NCBI GenBank assembly: GCA_030157685.1
Contig: JAOAUI010000312.1
Coordinates: 1-50,280, forward strand
Direction: 5' to 3'
DNA from: Ferruginibacter sp.
GTDB lineage: Bacteria; Bacteroidota; Bacteroidia; Chitinophagales; Chitinophagaceae
Length of the DNA: 50,280 bases
The notes under the pieces were generated by a model, which did no database searches, was not told the DNA's origin, and worked only from the letters and a program-made list of their open reading frames with translations. The translations under genes were made by a program, and so were the position numbers. Every line of letters starts with the position of its first letter. Positions within the stretch are counted from its first letter, which is position 1. This document shows, one piece after another, positions 8,794-16,679 of this stretch.

Positions 8794-10071
8794 ATGATCT
8801 CAACGCTGCTTATAATCGTTTTTGTATTGGGTTATGCAGCCATAGCTTTTGAGCATCCGCTAAAACTTAATAAAGCCGCTTCGGCATTAATAACCGGCGT
8901 TCTTTGCTGGATAATTTACATACTGCAAAGCGACTCAACGCAAACAGTAGGAGATGAGTTGTTGCATCACCTCGGCGAAATTGCTTCTATACTTTTCTTT
9001 TTGTTGGGGGCGATGACGATCGTTGAGCTGATAGATTCTCACAACGGCTTTGATATCATTACCGAAAAAATAAAAACCACCAGCAAGTCAAAACTTTTGC
9101 TCATCATTATTACGATTACTTTTTTTCTCTCTGCTTTGCTTGATAATTTAACAACGGCTATTGTAATGACATCGCTTTGCTCAAAACTGTTAAGCGAAAA
9201 AGAAGACAGGCTTTGGTTTGTGGGTTTAATTGTAATAGCCGCCAATGCTGGCGGTGCCTGGTCGCCATTGGGAGATGTAACCACCACCATGCTTTGGATC
9301 GGTGGACAAATAACCGCCCTCAATATTATGAAGCAACTGATACTGCCGAGCCTGGTTGCCTGTATCATTCCTGCACTCATTGTTGCATACCGTTTTAGAA
9401 GAAAGCAGATTGTTGCTATGGAACAACCTGTCAGCAGCCCTAAAGAAAAGCAGGAAGGAAAGATCATTTTATTTTCAGGCATTGGCTTTTTAATTTTTGT
9501 TCCGGTGTTTAAAACGGTTACACATTTACCGCCCTTCATGGGTATGTTGCTGGCACTGGGATTGATGTGGGTGATTACCACCATTATTCATAAAAGAAAA
9601 GATTCAGAAATTGCAGAAAAATTTACTGTTGCCCGGGCATTGCAGAAAATAGATACGCCCAGCATTTTATTCTTCCTGGGGATATTATTGGCTGTATCTG
9701 CCTTGCAGTCTTTTGGTTTGCTAAAAGACCTTGCAACATTTCTGACCAACACATTTAAAAACGACTATTTAATTGGCACTGCATTGGGCTTGGTATCTGC
9801 CATTGTTGATAATGTGCCACTGGTAGCGGCTTCGCAGGGTATGTTTGATTTAACGACTTATCCAACCGATCATTCGTTCTGGGAGTTTTTGGCCTTAACA
9901 ACCGGTACCGGTGGTAGTGCGGTAATAATTGGAACTGCAGCCGGCGTTGCTGTAATGGGTATTGAGCAAATAAATTTTGTGTGGTATTTGAAAAAGATTG
10001 GCTGGCTGGCATTGATTGGTTTTGCAGGAGGGATTGCTGTGTTTTTGTTGCAGGTTTGGTTGGTGGGATGA
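8794..10071 (+). CDS. nhaD: Na+/H+ antiporter, NhaD family
   Basis: This 425-residue polytopic membrane protein has roughly eleven to thirteen hydrophobic helices. It would exchange cytoplasmic Na+ for protons across the inner membrane and so help control pH and salt. Sequence features of the NhaD branch of the ion transporter superfamily are seen: ASILFFLLGAMTIVELIDSH, SALLDNLTTAIVMTSL (the conserved Asp-Asn-Leu-Thr-Thr), NAGGAWSPLGDVTTTMLWIGG, SAIVDNVPLVAA and the glycine-rich TGTGGSAVIIGTAAG. These are the paired discontinuous-helix motifs of the fold. The next plus-strand gene begins 63 bases later and is of an unrelated type, with a possible promoter of its own. No other ion transporter lies in the window. 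Confidence 0.93.
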   Translation: MISTLLIIVFVLGYAAIAFEHPLKLNKAASALITGVLCWIIYILQSDSTQTVGDELLHHLGEIASILFFLLGAMTIVELIDSHNGFDIITEKIKTTSKSKLLLIIITITFFLSALLDNLTTAIVMTSLCSKLLSEKEDRLWFVGLIVIAANAGGAWSPLGDVTTTMLWIGGQITALNIMKQLILPSLVACIIPALIVAYRFRRKQIVAMEQPVSSPKEKQEGKIILFSGIGFLIFVPVFKTVTHLPPFMGMLLALGLMWVITTIIHKRKDSEIAEKFTVARALQKIDTPSILFFLGILLAVSALQSFGLLKDLATFLTNTFKNDYLIGTALGLVSAIVDNVPLVAASQGMFDLTTYPTDHSFWEFLALTTGTGGSAVIIGTAAGVAVMGIEQINFVWYLKKIGWLALIGFAGGIAVFLLQVWLVG

Positions 10072-10083
10072 ATGAAAATAATT

Positions 10084-10115
10084 TTTTAATCTGCACGTTT
10101 TTTATTTTATCTTTC
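10084..10115 (+). promoter_or_regulatory. Putative promoter of the LolA-like gene
   Basis: TATCTTTC at 10108-10115 is one base away from TAnnTTTG, and a T-run at 10082-10087 sits about 20 bases upstream where TTTG is expected. The gene starts 19 bases downstream. The call is weak because the region is generally T-rich. Confidence 0.3.
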
Positions 10116-10134
10116 ATCCCTAAAAAAATTAACC

Positions 10135-10827
10135 ATGAAAAATTTATTTATTTCCGCACTATTTTTAACAACGCTTGCAGTTGGCCAATGTGCAACTGCA
10201 CAAACAGTTGATGATATTGTCAAATTGAACATTGAAGCAATGGGCGGAGCTAAAAAAATTGATTCTTTAAAAACATTAAAGATGGAAGGCACTTTGAACA
10301 CGCAGGGGGTGGATGTTATGATAACTTCTACCACAGCACACCTCAAAGGCGTACGTGTTGATATTGAAGTGATGGGCACATCCAACTATCAGGTTGCCAA
10401 CACAACCGAAGGTTGGGTGTATATGCCAGTGATGGGCATGAGTACTGCCCAAAAAATGGATGACGATCAGTTTAAAGCAGCTCAAAACCAGATGGACCTG
10501 CAGGGAACTTTTTTGAATTACAAAGAAAAGGGTACAAAAATAGAACTGGCCGGTAAAGAAACCGATGCTTATAAATTAAATATTACGTACAAGAACGGTA
10601 TAAAAAAAACCGTTTTTATTGATGTAAAAACAAACAGAATCGTAAAATCGCTTGGCATGACAAAAATTAACGGAGAAGAAACGGAAACGGAAACAATAAT
10701 GAGCGATTACAAACAGAATGCAGATGGTTATTGGTTTCCGTATAGTGTTAGCGCCACGCAAGGCACTACCATATACGATAAGATATCTACGAATGTAACG
10801 GTTGATGAAGGCATTTTCAAGAATTGA
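10135..10827 (+). CDS. LolA-like periplasmic protein
   Basis: This 230-residue protein has a signal peptide (MKNLFISALFLTTLAVGQ, cleavage near TAQ). The mature part begins VDDIVKLNIEAMGGAKKIDSLKTLKMEGTL, which is typical of Bacteroidota proteins related to outer-membrane lipoprotein-sorting proteins (LolA/LolB fold). It continues with beta-strands such as AYKLNITYKNGIKKTVFIDVKTNRIVK and DYKQNADGYWFPYSV. Such proteins form a half-open beta-barrel that can hold a lipid, but most lone copies outside the LolA-type genes have no known cargo. There is no lipobox, so it should be soluble in the periplasm. The following 370 bases hold no intact gene on this strand. Confidence 0.75.
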   Translation: MKNLFISALFLTTLAVGQCATAQTVDDIVKLNIEAMGGAKKIDSLKTLKMEGTLNTQGVDVMITSTTAHLKGVRVDIEVMGTSNYQVANTTEGWVYMPVMGMSTAQKMDDDQFKAAQNQMDLQGTFLNYKEKGTKIELAGKETDAYKLNITYKNGIKKTVFIDVKTNRIVKSLGMTKINGEETETETIMSDYKQNADGYWFPYSVSATQGTTIYDKISTNVTVDEGIFKN

Positions 10828-10972
10828 TAATGTGGATTGGAGTTGGGGTGATTCATCTTGACCATCTTGCTTTATAACCGCTGCAATCAATATGTATCAT
10901 TTGTCTGAGGGTAAATGAATGCTCATTTTTATAAGTGCCAATTCCACCTTTATCCTTAATAATCTCTTTTGT

Positions 10973-11239
10973 CTAAAATATCAAATACGAATCTACATCT
11001 TTGCCGTCTGATTTACCATCATCATTAATATCAAAAACGATGAAGTCAATCGCATCCTCGGCCAGGTGCCTGCTTTCTTTGGCTGCACCGGAAAATTTTA
11101 CCTGTATATAATTGTGCCATTTTGCACGTTTATTACTGATCACTAAAAGAGTTGCAGAAAATCCTTTTTGTTTAAGAGAATCTTTAAGGTAGGAACAATT
11201 TTTATTTCGGAATAAAAACCGGATAAAAATCTCCACCAA
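10973..11239 (-). pseudogene. Possible gene fragment with an EF-hand-like C-terminus
   Basis: An open frame of 88 codons starts at a TTG at 11239, inside the 3' end of the beta-propeller lipoprotein gene, and continues 229 bases past that gene's stop in another frame. It has no ATG and no convincing ribosome site. The translated C-terminus is protein-like: KWHNYIQVKFSGAAKESRHLA, then DINDDGKSDGKDVDSYL, which matches a Ca2+-binding loop (Asp-x-Asn-Asp-Asp-Gly-x-x-Asp). This looks like the tail of a larger gene that has lost its N-terminus, or a small overlapping gene translated by coupling. The family was not recognised. The region from 10828 to 10972 holds nothing else that could be identified. 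Confidence 0.35.
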
Positions 11240-12284
11240 TATTATCTGTAAGTTCTGTTTTCAATTGCCCGTCTGCCGTCATAATACTGATCACCCATGC
11301 TCCGTAAGTAGGGGTATTTCCTGAGTACCATATTTTTTTTGCAGCATAGATGATATGTCTGCCATCATCTGTCCAGGCAGGGCATTCATCTCGTAAAGGG
11401 CTATCAGTAAGCCTTTTATTTCCTGACCCATCTGCATTTATAACAAAAATATCTGGAGCTGTATTTTCATAAGAATGATAAAGTATCCTGGAGCTGTTAG
11501 GAGACCATAGAGGGTCATTATTTCCACCTCTTGGAGATCCTGTGTCGTTGTAATTTTTTTCAATCGTAAAAGTCAGTTGTTTAAGATTGGAGCCATCTGT
11601 GTTCATCACAAAAATTTGTGATCCGCCCCAGTCTTCCGAATTAATTGCGATCATTTTTCCATTTGGTGAAACACTGGAACTGTAGAAAGATTTGCCTTGC
11701 GGACTAATCAATTGTTTATTGGTCCCATCTAAATTCATTTTGTAAATGCCATTTGTTGTTCCGTTTGAAGAAGTGTAAATGATTGCGCTGTTATCCGGAA
11801 GATAACTTGCTGTATTGTTATCATTTTGATTTGTCAATTGAATCCTGCCGGTTCCATCGGAATTAATTGTATAAATGTCACAATAGTTGAGAGGATTATT
11901 ATCATTTTTAACAAAAGTAATTTTACTGTCATCAGGCGACCAAACTGGGCTATGGCAGGATCCTCTTGCTTTATCTAGAAATTTCAGATTTTGACCATCA
12001 ATATCAATTACATACAGGTATGTGTATAAATTTTCGTATGTAGTAAAGGCTACCCTTTTTTTGTTGTGCGATAATACCGGAGGGCCAGAATCCTTATCGA
12101 CAATAAGTCGCTGATTTGTTCCATCAGCATTCATTATAAATATTTGACGAACAGGATTGTTATTAATAATTCTATTGGAAATATACAGGATCTCCCCCTT
12201 AACGTTGATTGTACCTGGTTGGTCTGTAATGCTTTTTTGGCAGGACGAAATAAAAGCCAACGCTATTATAAAATACTTTTTCAT
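11202..12284 (-). CDS. TolB-like beta-propeller lipoprotein (PD40 repeats)
   Basis: ATG at 12284 is chosen because it opens directly into a lipoprotein signal (MKKYFIIALAFISSC, Cys15). The frame stays open to 12398, but that extension carries no signal sequence and would precede it. The 360-residue protein contains repeated propeller blades with the WD40-like PD40 signature: IFIMNADGTNQRL, SPVWSPDDSKITFV, IYTINSDGTGRIQLT, SSSVSPNGKMIAI, IFVMNTDGSNLKQLT, PLWSPNSSRILY and IFVINADGSGNKRLT. TolB-type propellers bind protein or peptide partners, and lone lipoprotein versions in Bacteroidota have no assigned task. It is 88 bases downstream of the aldehyde dehydrogenase cluster on the same strand, with no clear terminator between. 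Confidence 0.85.
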   Translation of the reverse strand: MKKYFIIALAFISSCQKSITDQPGTINVKGEILYISNRIINNNPVRQIFIMNADGTNQRLIVDKDSGPPVLSHNKKRVAFTTYENLYTYLYVIDIDGQNLKFLDKARGSCHSPVWSPDDSKITFVKNDNNPLNYCDIYTINSDGTGRIQLTNQNDNNTASYLPDNSAIIYTSSNGTTNGIYKMNLDGTNKQLISPQGKSFYSSSVSPNGKMIAINSEDWGGSQIFVMNTDGSNLKQLTFTIEKNYNDTGSPRGGNNDPLWSPNSSRILYHSYENTAPDIFVINADGSGNKRLTDSPLRDECPAWTDDGRHIIYAAKKIWYSGNTPTYGAWVISIMTADGQLKTELTDNIGGDFYPVFIPK

Positions 12285-12372
12285 AAAAACTATTTTAAAT
12301 AATGACAATAGAAATTGCAGAGGCTTGCTTGCCTTAAAAGTATAATATTTATTCCGGAAATTATAATGGTTT

Positions 12373-13269
12373 TTAATAGCCCGCCTTTGCCCCACCAATA
12401 TTCTCTATCGGGTGCCAGGTGGTTTTTATTTCCTGCAGGTCCATAATAAAATAAGGAGATTGGCCGCTTGCATTTGCCCATTTAACTTTATCGTAGAGTA
12501 CAACTCTTTTTACATTCAATGCAGATTTTTCTTTGATCAGTTTTTGTATTGCAGCATCTGCTTCACAAAAAACAGTTGCATTTACATCCATGTGGTCGGC
12601 AAAGTAAGGTACAAGTTCTGCTACTTTACCGGTAAGGATATTTACAACACCACCCGGTAAGTCAGAACTGTTAAGCACTTCGGCAAATGTTACGGCACAA
12701 AGTGGTTTGGTTGCCGATGCTAAAACGATGCATGTATTTCCTCCGGCAATGATCGGTGCAATTACAGAAACCAATCCCAACAATGAATCGCCCTGCGGCG
12801 CAATAGCAGCCACAACACCGGTTGGTTCCGGCACCGAAAAATTAAAATGCGACGAAGCAACCGGGTTTACAGAACTGAATAACTGCTGAAACTTATCGCA
12901 CCAGCCGCTGTAGTAGATTAAGCGGTCAATACAAAGATTCACTTCGTTTTCAGCCTGGGTTCTTGTTGCATCCTGTTTTATTAATTCATCAATGAACTGT
13001 GTTTTTCTGCCTTCCAGCATTTCGGCAATGCGATACAAAATTTGTCCACGGTTAAAAGCAGCCCTGCCGCTCCAGCCGCCAAAAGCATTTCTTGCTGCAA
13101 CAACGGCATCTCTAAAATCTTTTCTTGACCCCAGGCAAACATTTGCCAGGTTTTCTTTTTTGCTGTTTGTGGCTACGTAGTATCTGCCAGATTCAGTGCG
13201 GGGAAATTGTCCGCCAATATATATTTTGTAAGTTTTTAAAACTTCCAGCCTTTTTTCTGTTGTTGCCAT
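12373..13269 (-). CDS. Vestigial aldehyde dehydrogenase-like protein lacking the catalytic domain
   Basis: This 298-residue protein matches the N-terminal, NAD-binding two thirds of an aldehyde dehydrogenase: YIGGQFPRTESGRYYV, AVVAARNAFGGWSGRAAFNRGQILYRIAEML, YYSGWCDKFQQ, PTGVVAAIAP, GGNTCIVLAS and LPGGVVNILTG. The PWNFP segment that carries the catalytic Asn reads PQGDS here. The part with the nucleophilic Cys is absent, so it should not oxidise aldehydes. The start at 13269 (MATTEKRLE) lies 10 bases after the active paralogue's stop; an in-frame upstream start at 13302 would overlap that gene. Together the two proteins equal about 790 residues, close to the length of ALDH16, whose second domain is also vestigial. 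It probably acts as a partner subunit. That role is inferred. Confidence 0.88.
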   Translation of the reverse strand: MATTEKRLEVLKTYKIYIGGQFPRTESGRYYVATNSKKENLANVCLGSRKDFRDAVVAARNAFGGWSGRAAFNRGQILYRIAEMLEGRKTQFIDELIKQDATRTQAENEVNLCIDRLIYYSGWCDKFQQLFSSVNPVASSHFNFSVPEPTGVVAAIAPQGDSLLGLVSVIAPIIAGGNTCIVLASATKPLCAVTFAEVLNSSDLPGGVVNILTGKVAELVPYFADHMDVNATVFCEADAAIQKLIKEKSALNVKRVVLYDKVKWANASGQSPYFIMDLQEIKTTWHPIENIGGAKAGY

Positions 13270-13279
13270 TTTCTGTTGT

Positions 13280-14758
13280 TTAAATAATATTAACGTAAGC
13301 ATTCAATCCATGTAACCCACCTTCTCTTCCGTATCCACTTTCTTTATAGCCACCAAATGGTGAAGTAGGATCAAACTTATTAAATGTATTTGCCCAGATA
13401 ACGCCGGCTCTTAATTTGGTTGTAAGGTTGAATATCTTGGAACCCTTGTCAGTCCACACGCCTGCCGAAAGGCCGTAAGGCGTATTATTTGCTTTTTCAA
13501 TCACTTCATCATCTGTTCTAAAACTCTGGATGGCCAGCACCGGCCCGAAAATTTCTTCCTGTGCAATGCGGTTGCTTTGCGCCACATTGGTGAAGATGGT
13601 TGGCCTGCAATAAAAACCTTTCTTAGGTATAGCACATGAAGGCTGATACATTTCCGCACCTTCCTGCTGACCGATCTTTATGTATTTATTGATAATGTCT
13701 AATTGCGCTTTTGAATTGATAGCTCCAATGTCGGTATTCTTATCCATCGGGTCACCTACAATTAAAGTTTCCAATCTGTCTTTTAATTTACGCACTACTT
13801 CTTTAAAAACTGATTCCTGTACATACAAACGTGAACCTGCGCAACATACATGGCCCTGGTTAAAGAAGATGCCGTTGATTACACCTTCCACCGCCTGGTC
13901 AAGCGGGGCATCATCAAAAATGATATTGGCGGCTTTACCACCTAATTCCAATGTTGCTTTTTTATTGGTGCCAGCAATAGCACGTTGAATAATTTTTCCT
14001 ACTTCGGTTGAACCGGTGAAAGCAATTTTATTTATATCTGCATGATTAACGATAGCTGCACCGGTAGTGCCGGCGCCGGTAATAATATTTACAACACCAG
14101 GTGGCAGATCAGCTTCCTGTATAATTTCGGCAAGCTTTAACGCTGTAAGAGAAGTATTTTCTGCAGGTTTTAAAACAACGGTATTGCCACAAGCCAAAGC
14201 CGGAGCAATCTTCCAGGCGGCCATCAGCAAAGGAAAATTCCAGGGAATGATTTGCCCTGCAACGCCCAACGGTTCTGTTCTGCGGTTAGGAAAAGCATAC
14301 TCCAGTTTATCGGCCCAGCCTGCATAATAAAAGAAATGATTGGCTGCAGTGGGCACATCAAAATCACGGCTTTCACGAATTGGTTTACCGCCATCTAAAG
14401 TTTCAATAATGGCAAACTCTCTTGCACGTTCCTGTATCATGCGGGCAATGCGGTAAATGTATTTTGCCCTTTCTGCAGGAGGCATTTTTTTCCATGTCTT
14501 ATCGTAAGCAGTTCTTGCAGCCACAACAGCTTTGTTTACATCTGCCGTATTGGCTTCTGCTATCATGGAAAGTTTTTCTTCAGTAGCCGGATTGATGGTT
14601 GCAAAATATTTTTTGTTCTGCGGCTTTTCAAATTTACCATTGATGAAGAGGTCATACTGCGGTTCTATTTTAGCAGCACTTTTACTTTCCGGGGCCGGTG
14701 CTAAATTCCTTGTAGAATCGAACTTTAATTTTATTGTATTATTTTTCTTAGTTGCCAT
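13280..14758 (-). CDS. NAD(P)-dependent aldehyde dehydrogenase
   Basis: This 492-residue full-length enzyme has all the catalytic parts: GQIIPWNFPLLM with Asn174, FTGSTEVGK, the base Glu271 in LELGGK, the nucleophile Cys305 in FNQGHVCCAGSR, and QEEIFGPVLAI for cofactor binding. It oxidises an aldehyde to a carboxylate in the cytoplasm. DeoC lies nine bases upstream and makes acetaldehyde, so acetaldehyde to acetate is the probable reaction; the sequence alone does not fix the substrate. A 30-residue N-terminal tail, rich in Lys, Ala and Pro, precedes the usual start of the fold. The next gene is a vestigial paralogue that resembles the second domain of ALDH16 enzymes. Confidence 0.95.
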   Translation of the reverse strand: MATKKNNTIKLKFDSTRNLAPAPESKSAAKIEPQYDLFINGKFEKPQNKKYFATINPATEEKLSMIAEANTADVNKAVVAARTAYDKTWKKMPPAERAKYIYRIARMIQERAREFAIIETLDGGKPIRESRDFDVPTAANHFFYYAGWADKLEYAFPNRRTEPLGVAGQIIPWNFPLLMAAWKIAPALACGNTVVLKPAENTSLTALKLAEIIQEADLPPGVVNIITGAGTTGAAIVNHADINKIAFTGSTEVGKIIQRAIAGTNKKATLELGGKAANIIFDDAPLDQAVEGVINGIFFNQGHVCCAGSRLYVQESVFKEVVRKLKDRLETLIVGDPMDKNTDIGAINSKAQLDIINKYIKIGQQEGAEMYQPSCAIPKKGFYCRPTIFTNVAQSNRIAQEEIFGPVLAIQSFRTDDEVIEKANNTPYGLSAGVWTDKGSKIFNLTTKLRAGVIWANTFNKFDPTSPFGGYKESGYGREGGLHGLNAYVNII

Positions 14759-14767
14759 TAAATAAGT

Positions 14768-15679
14768 TTAATCGATTGAGAAATAATTCGGTGATTGATA
14801 AACCCCTGTCCTCAGTTTCATCAGCTGCATCAGTATATCATTAGCCAGGCTGCTTGCCCCAAAACGGAACCATTCATTATTCATCCAGCCTTCACCCAAA
14901 GTTTCATTTAGCATAACCAAATAATGCAAAGCCAATTTTGATTTTGAAATGCCACCTGCTGGTTTCATGGCGATCTTCTTTCCGGTTTTGTAATAAAAAT
15001 CACGGATGGCTTCCAGCATCACTAAAGTAACCGGCATGGTTGCCGCCGGAGAAATTTTTCCGGTAGATGTTTTTATAAAATCGGCACCGGCATACATGGC
15101 AATATCACTTGCCTTGCGCACTTTATCATAGGTAACCAGTTCACCGGTTTCTAAAATAACTTTCAATCTTGCTTCGCCGCAGGCTTCTTTAATGGCAGCA
15201 ATTTCATCAAACACAAAATTGTATTCGCCTTCTAAAAATTTACCCCTCGATATTACCATGTCCACTTCATCGGCACCATTCTGCACCGCATATTTTGTAT
15301 CTCTTATTTTTATATCACGTGGTGCCTGACCGCTTGGAAATGCGGTGGCTACTGACGCTACTTTTATACCTGAATTTCCCAAAGCAGTTTTGGCTGTTTT
15401 AACCATCGAAGGATAAACACAAATGGCCGCAACTGTTGGCAGGCCTGGATATGAATCATGCAGATGTTGAGCCTTGTAACAAAGCTGTTTCACTTTTCCT
15501 TCAGTATCCTTTCCTTCCAACGTGGTAAGGTCAATCATGTTCAAGGCAAGCATCAAACCATTTAATTTGGTTTCGTTCTTTATGCTGCGCTTGGTAAACC
15601 GGCTGGCTCTTTCTTCAATGCCAACCTGGTCAACATGTGGCGATAAAGAAAAATCCGGTATTGTTTTGGTTAGAATCAT
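14768..15679 (-). CDS. deoC: Deoxyribose-phosphate aldolase
   Basis: DeoC cleaves 2-deoxy-D-ribose 5-phosphate into acetaldehyde and glyceraldehyde 3-phosphate. The 303-residue protein shows the class I aldolase residues: the Schiff-base Lys203 in DFIKTSTGK, a second Lys in AMKPAGGI, and the acidic pair in GADEVDMV. At about 300 residues it belongs to the longer branch that also includes the animal enzyme, rather than the 250-260-residue bacterial form. It is the second gene of a minus-strand operon: nucleoside phosphorylase upstream (68 bases, including a dispersed repeat), aldehyde dehydrogenase downstream (9 bases). A phosphopentomutase, needed to link the phosphorylase and DeoC, is not in the window. 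Confidence 0.95.
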   Translation of the reverse strand: MILTKTIPDFSLSPHVDQVGIEERASRFTKRSIKNETKLNGLMLALNMIDLTTLEGKDTEGKVKQLCYKAQHLHDSYPGLPTVAAICVYPSMVKTAKTALGNSGIKVASVATAFPSGQAPRDIKIRDTKYAVQNGADEVDMVISRGKFLEGEYNFVFDEIAAIKEACGEARLKVILETGELVTYDKVRKASDIAMYAGADFIKTSTGKISPAATMPVTLVMLEAIRDFYYKTGKKIAMKPAGGISKSKLALHYLVMLNETLGEGWMNNEWFRFGASSLANDILMQLMKLRTGVYQSPNYFSID

Positions 15680-15711
15680 CTTTGTTTTATTAAGTCTGCT
15701 ACTGTTATCAA

Positions 15712-15738
15712 CCCGCCTTCGACAGGCTCAGGCTGACA
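15712..15738. repeat. Dispersed repeat, single copy
   Basis: The 27-base sequence beginning CCCGCCTTCGACAGGCTCAG and ending GCTGACA lies between the phosphorylase and deoC. It is nearly identical to both arms of the inverted pair at 29795-29864. Here it occurs once, so it cannot form the large hairpin seen there. It adds spacing inside an otherwise tight operon. Confidence 0.8.
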
Positions 15739-15747
15739 GCTTTATAA

Positions 15748-16623
15748 TTAAGAAGCTGTTAATGCTTCCAATGCTTTTTCAATCATTTTTTTTACAGCCG
15801 CTTCGCTGTCTTTTGAAAATTCTTTTATCACCCGGTTGGCGATGATCACATTTATGCTCAGGCATTCGTGTCCCATCAATTTTCCTAAACCATAAATGGC
15901 TGATGTTTCCATTTCAAAGTTAGTGATTCGGTGATTATTAAAATTGAAATGGGAAAGCTTATCAACCAACCCCGGGCTGCTTAATCCCAAACGCAACACT
16001 CTTCCCTGCGGGCCAAAAAATCCGGGGCAGGTTACCGTAATGCCTTTGTGAAAATCTTCACCGAATTTTTTCAATAGCATTTCGCTGCCGCTGAATGCAT
16101 AAGGATTGGTGATAGCTGTATCTAAATTTGTTTGTGCAATGAATGCATCAGCCATAGCTTTATCAGCTAAAGTTTTTTCGTAACTGTAAAAATTGAGCAG
16201 GTTATCCAAACCCAAACCGTGTGATGATGCTACAAAACTATCAACGGGAATATCGGCCTGTAAAGAGCCAGATGTTCCAAAGCGGATGATGTTTAATTTC
16301 GTAAGCTTTTCTTTTATCAGCCTTGATTCAAAATCAATATTGGCCAGTGCATCCAGTTCGTTAAAAACAATATCAATATTATCGGGGCCGATACCGGTAG
16401 AAATTACAGACAAATGTTTATTGCCAATATAACCAGTGTGTGTGATAAATTCACGGTGCTGCAGTTGATGTTCGATCTTATCAAAATGAGCACTTACTTT
16501 TTTTACTCTTTCCGGGTCACCAACCACAATAATGGTGTCGGCCAGTTCTTCGGGCCTTACATCCAAATGGTAAATAGCACCTCGGCTGTTGATGATCAGT
16601 TCTGATTCTGCGATTCGTTGCAT
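15748..16623 (-). CDS. Nucleoside phosphorylase (uridine phosphorylase family)
   Basis: This 291-residue enzyme of the PNP/UDP phosphorylase family splits nucleosides or deoxynucleosides with phosphate into base and (deoxy)ribose 1-phosphate. Seen motifs are VVGDPERVKKVSAHF near the N-terminus (phosphate binding), STGIGPDNIDIVFNEL, IRFGTSGSLQADIPV and TNFEMETSAIYGLGKLMGH, which holds the Glu-Met-Glu sugar-binding triad. It is longer than the ~250-residue E. coli Udp, as in other Bacteroidota. Base preference cannot be read with certainty. It is the first gene of the deoxynucleoside operon with deoC and two aldehyde dehydrogenase genes, which supports a role in pyrimidine deoxynucleoside use. 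Confidence 0.88.
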   Translation of the reverse strand: MQRIAESELIINSRGAIYHLDVRPEELADTIIVVGDPERVKKVSAHFDKIEHQLQHREFITHTGYIGNKHLSVISTGIGPDNIDIVFNELDALANIDFESRLIKEKLTKLNIIRFGTSGSLQADIPVDSFVASSHGLGLDNLLNFYSYEKTLADKAMADAFIAQTNLDTAITNPYAFSGSEMLLKKFGEDFHKGITVTCPGFFGPQGRVLRLGLSSPGLVDKLSHFNFNNHRITNFEMETSAIYGLGKLMGHECLSINVIIANRVIKEFSKDSEAAVKKMIEKALEALTAS

Positions 16624-16679
16624 AGTATATCGTTAATTGAATAAAGATACTACTAAATGAATTTATTCACAGAATCAGC

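Noticed and set aside
9039-9584. A 181-codon minus-strand frame
   Set aside because: It lies wholly inside nhaD on the opposite strand and has no signal, motif or start context of its own.
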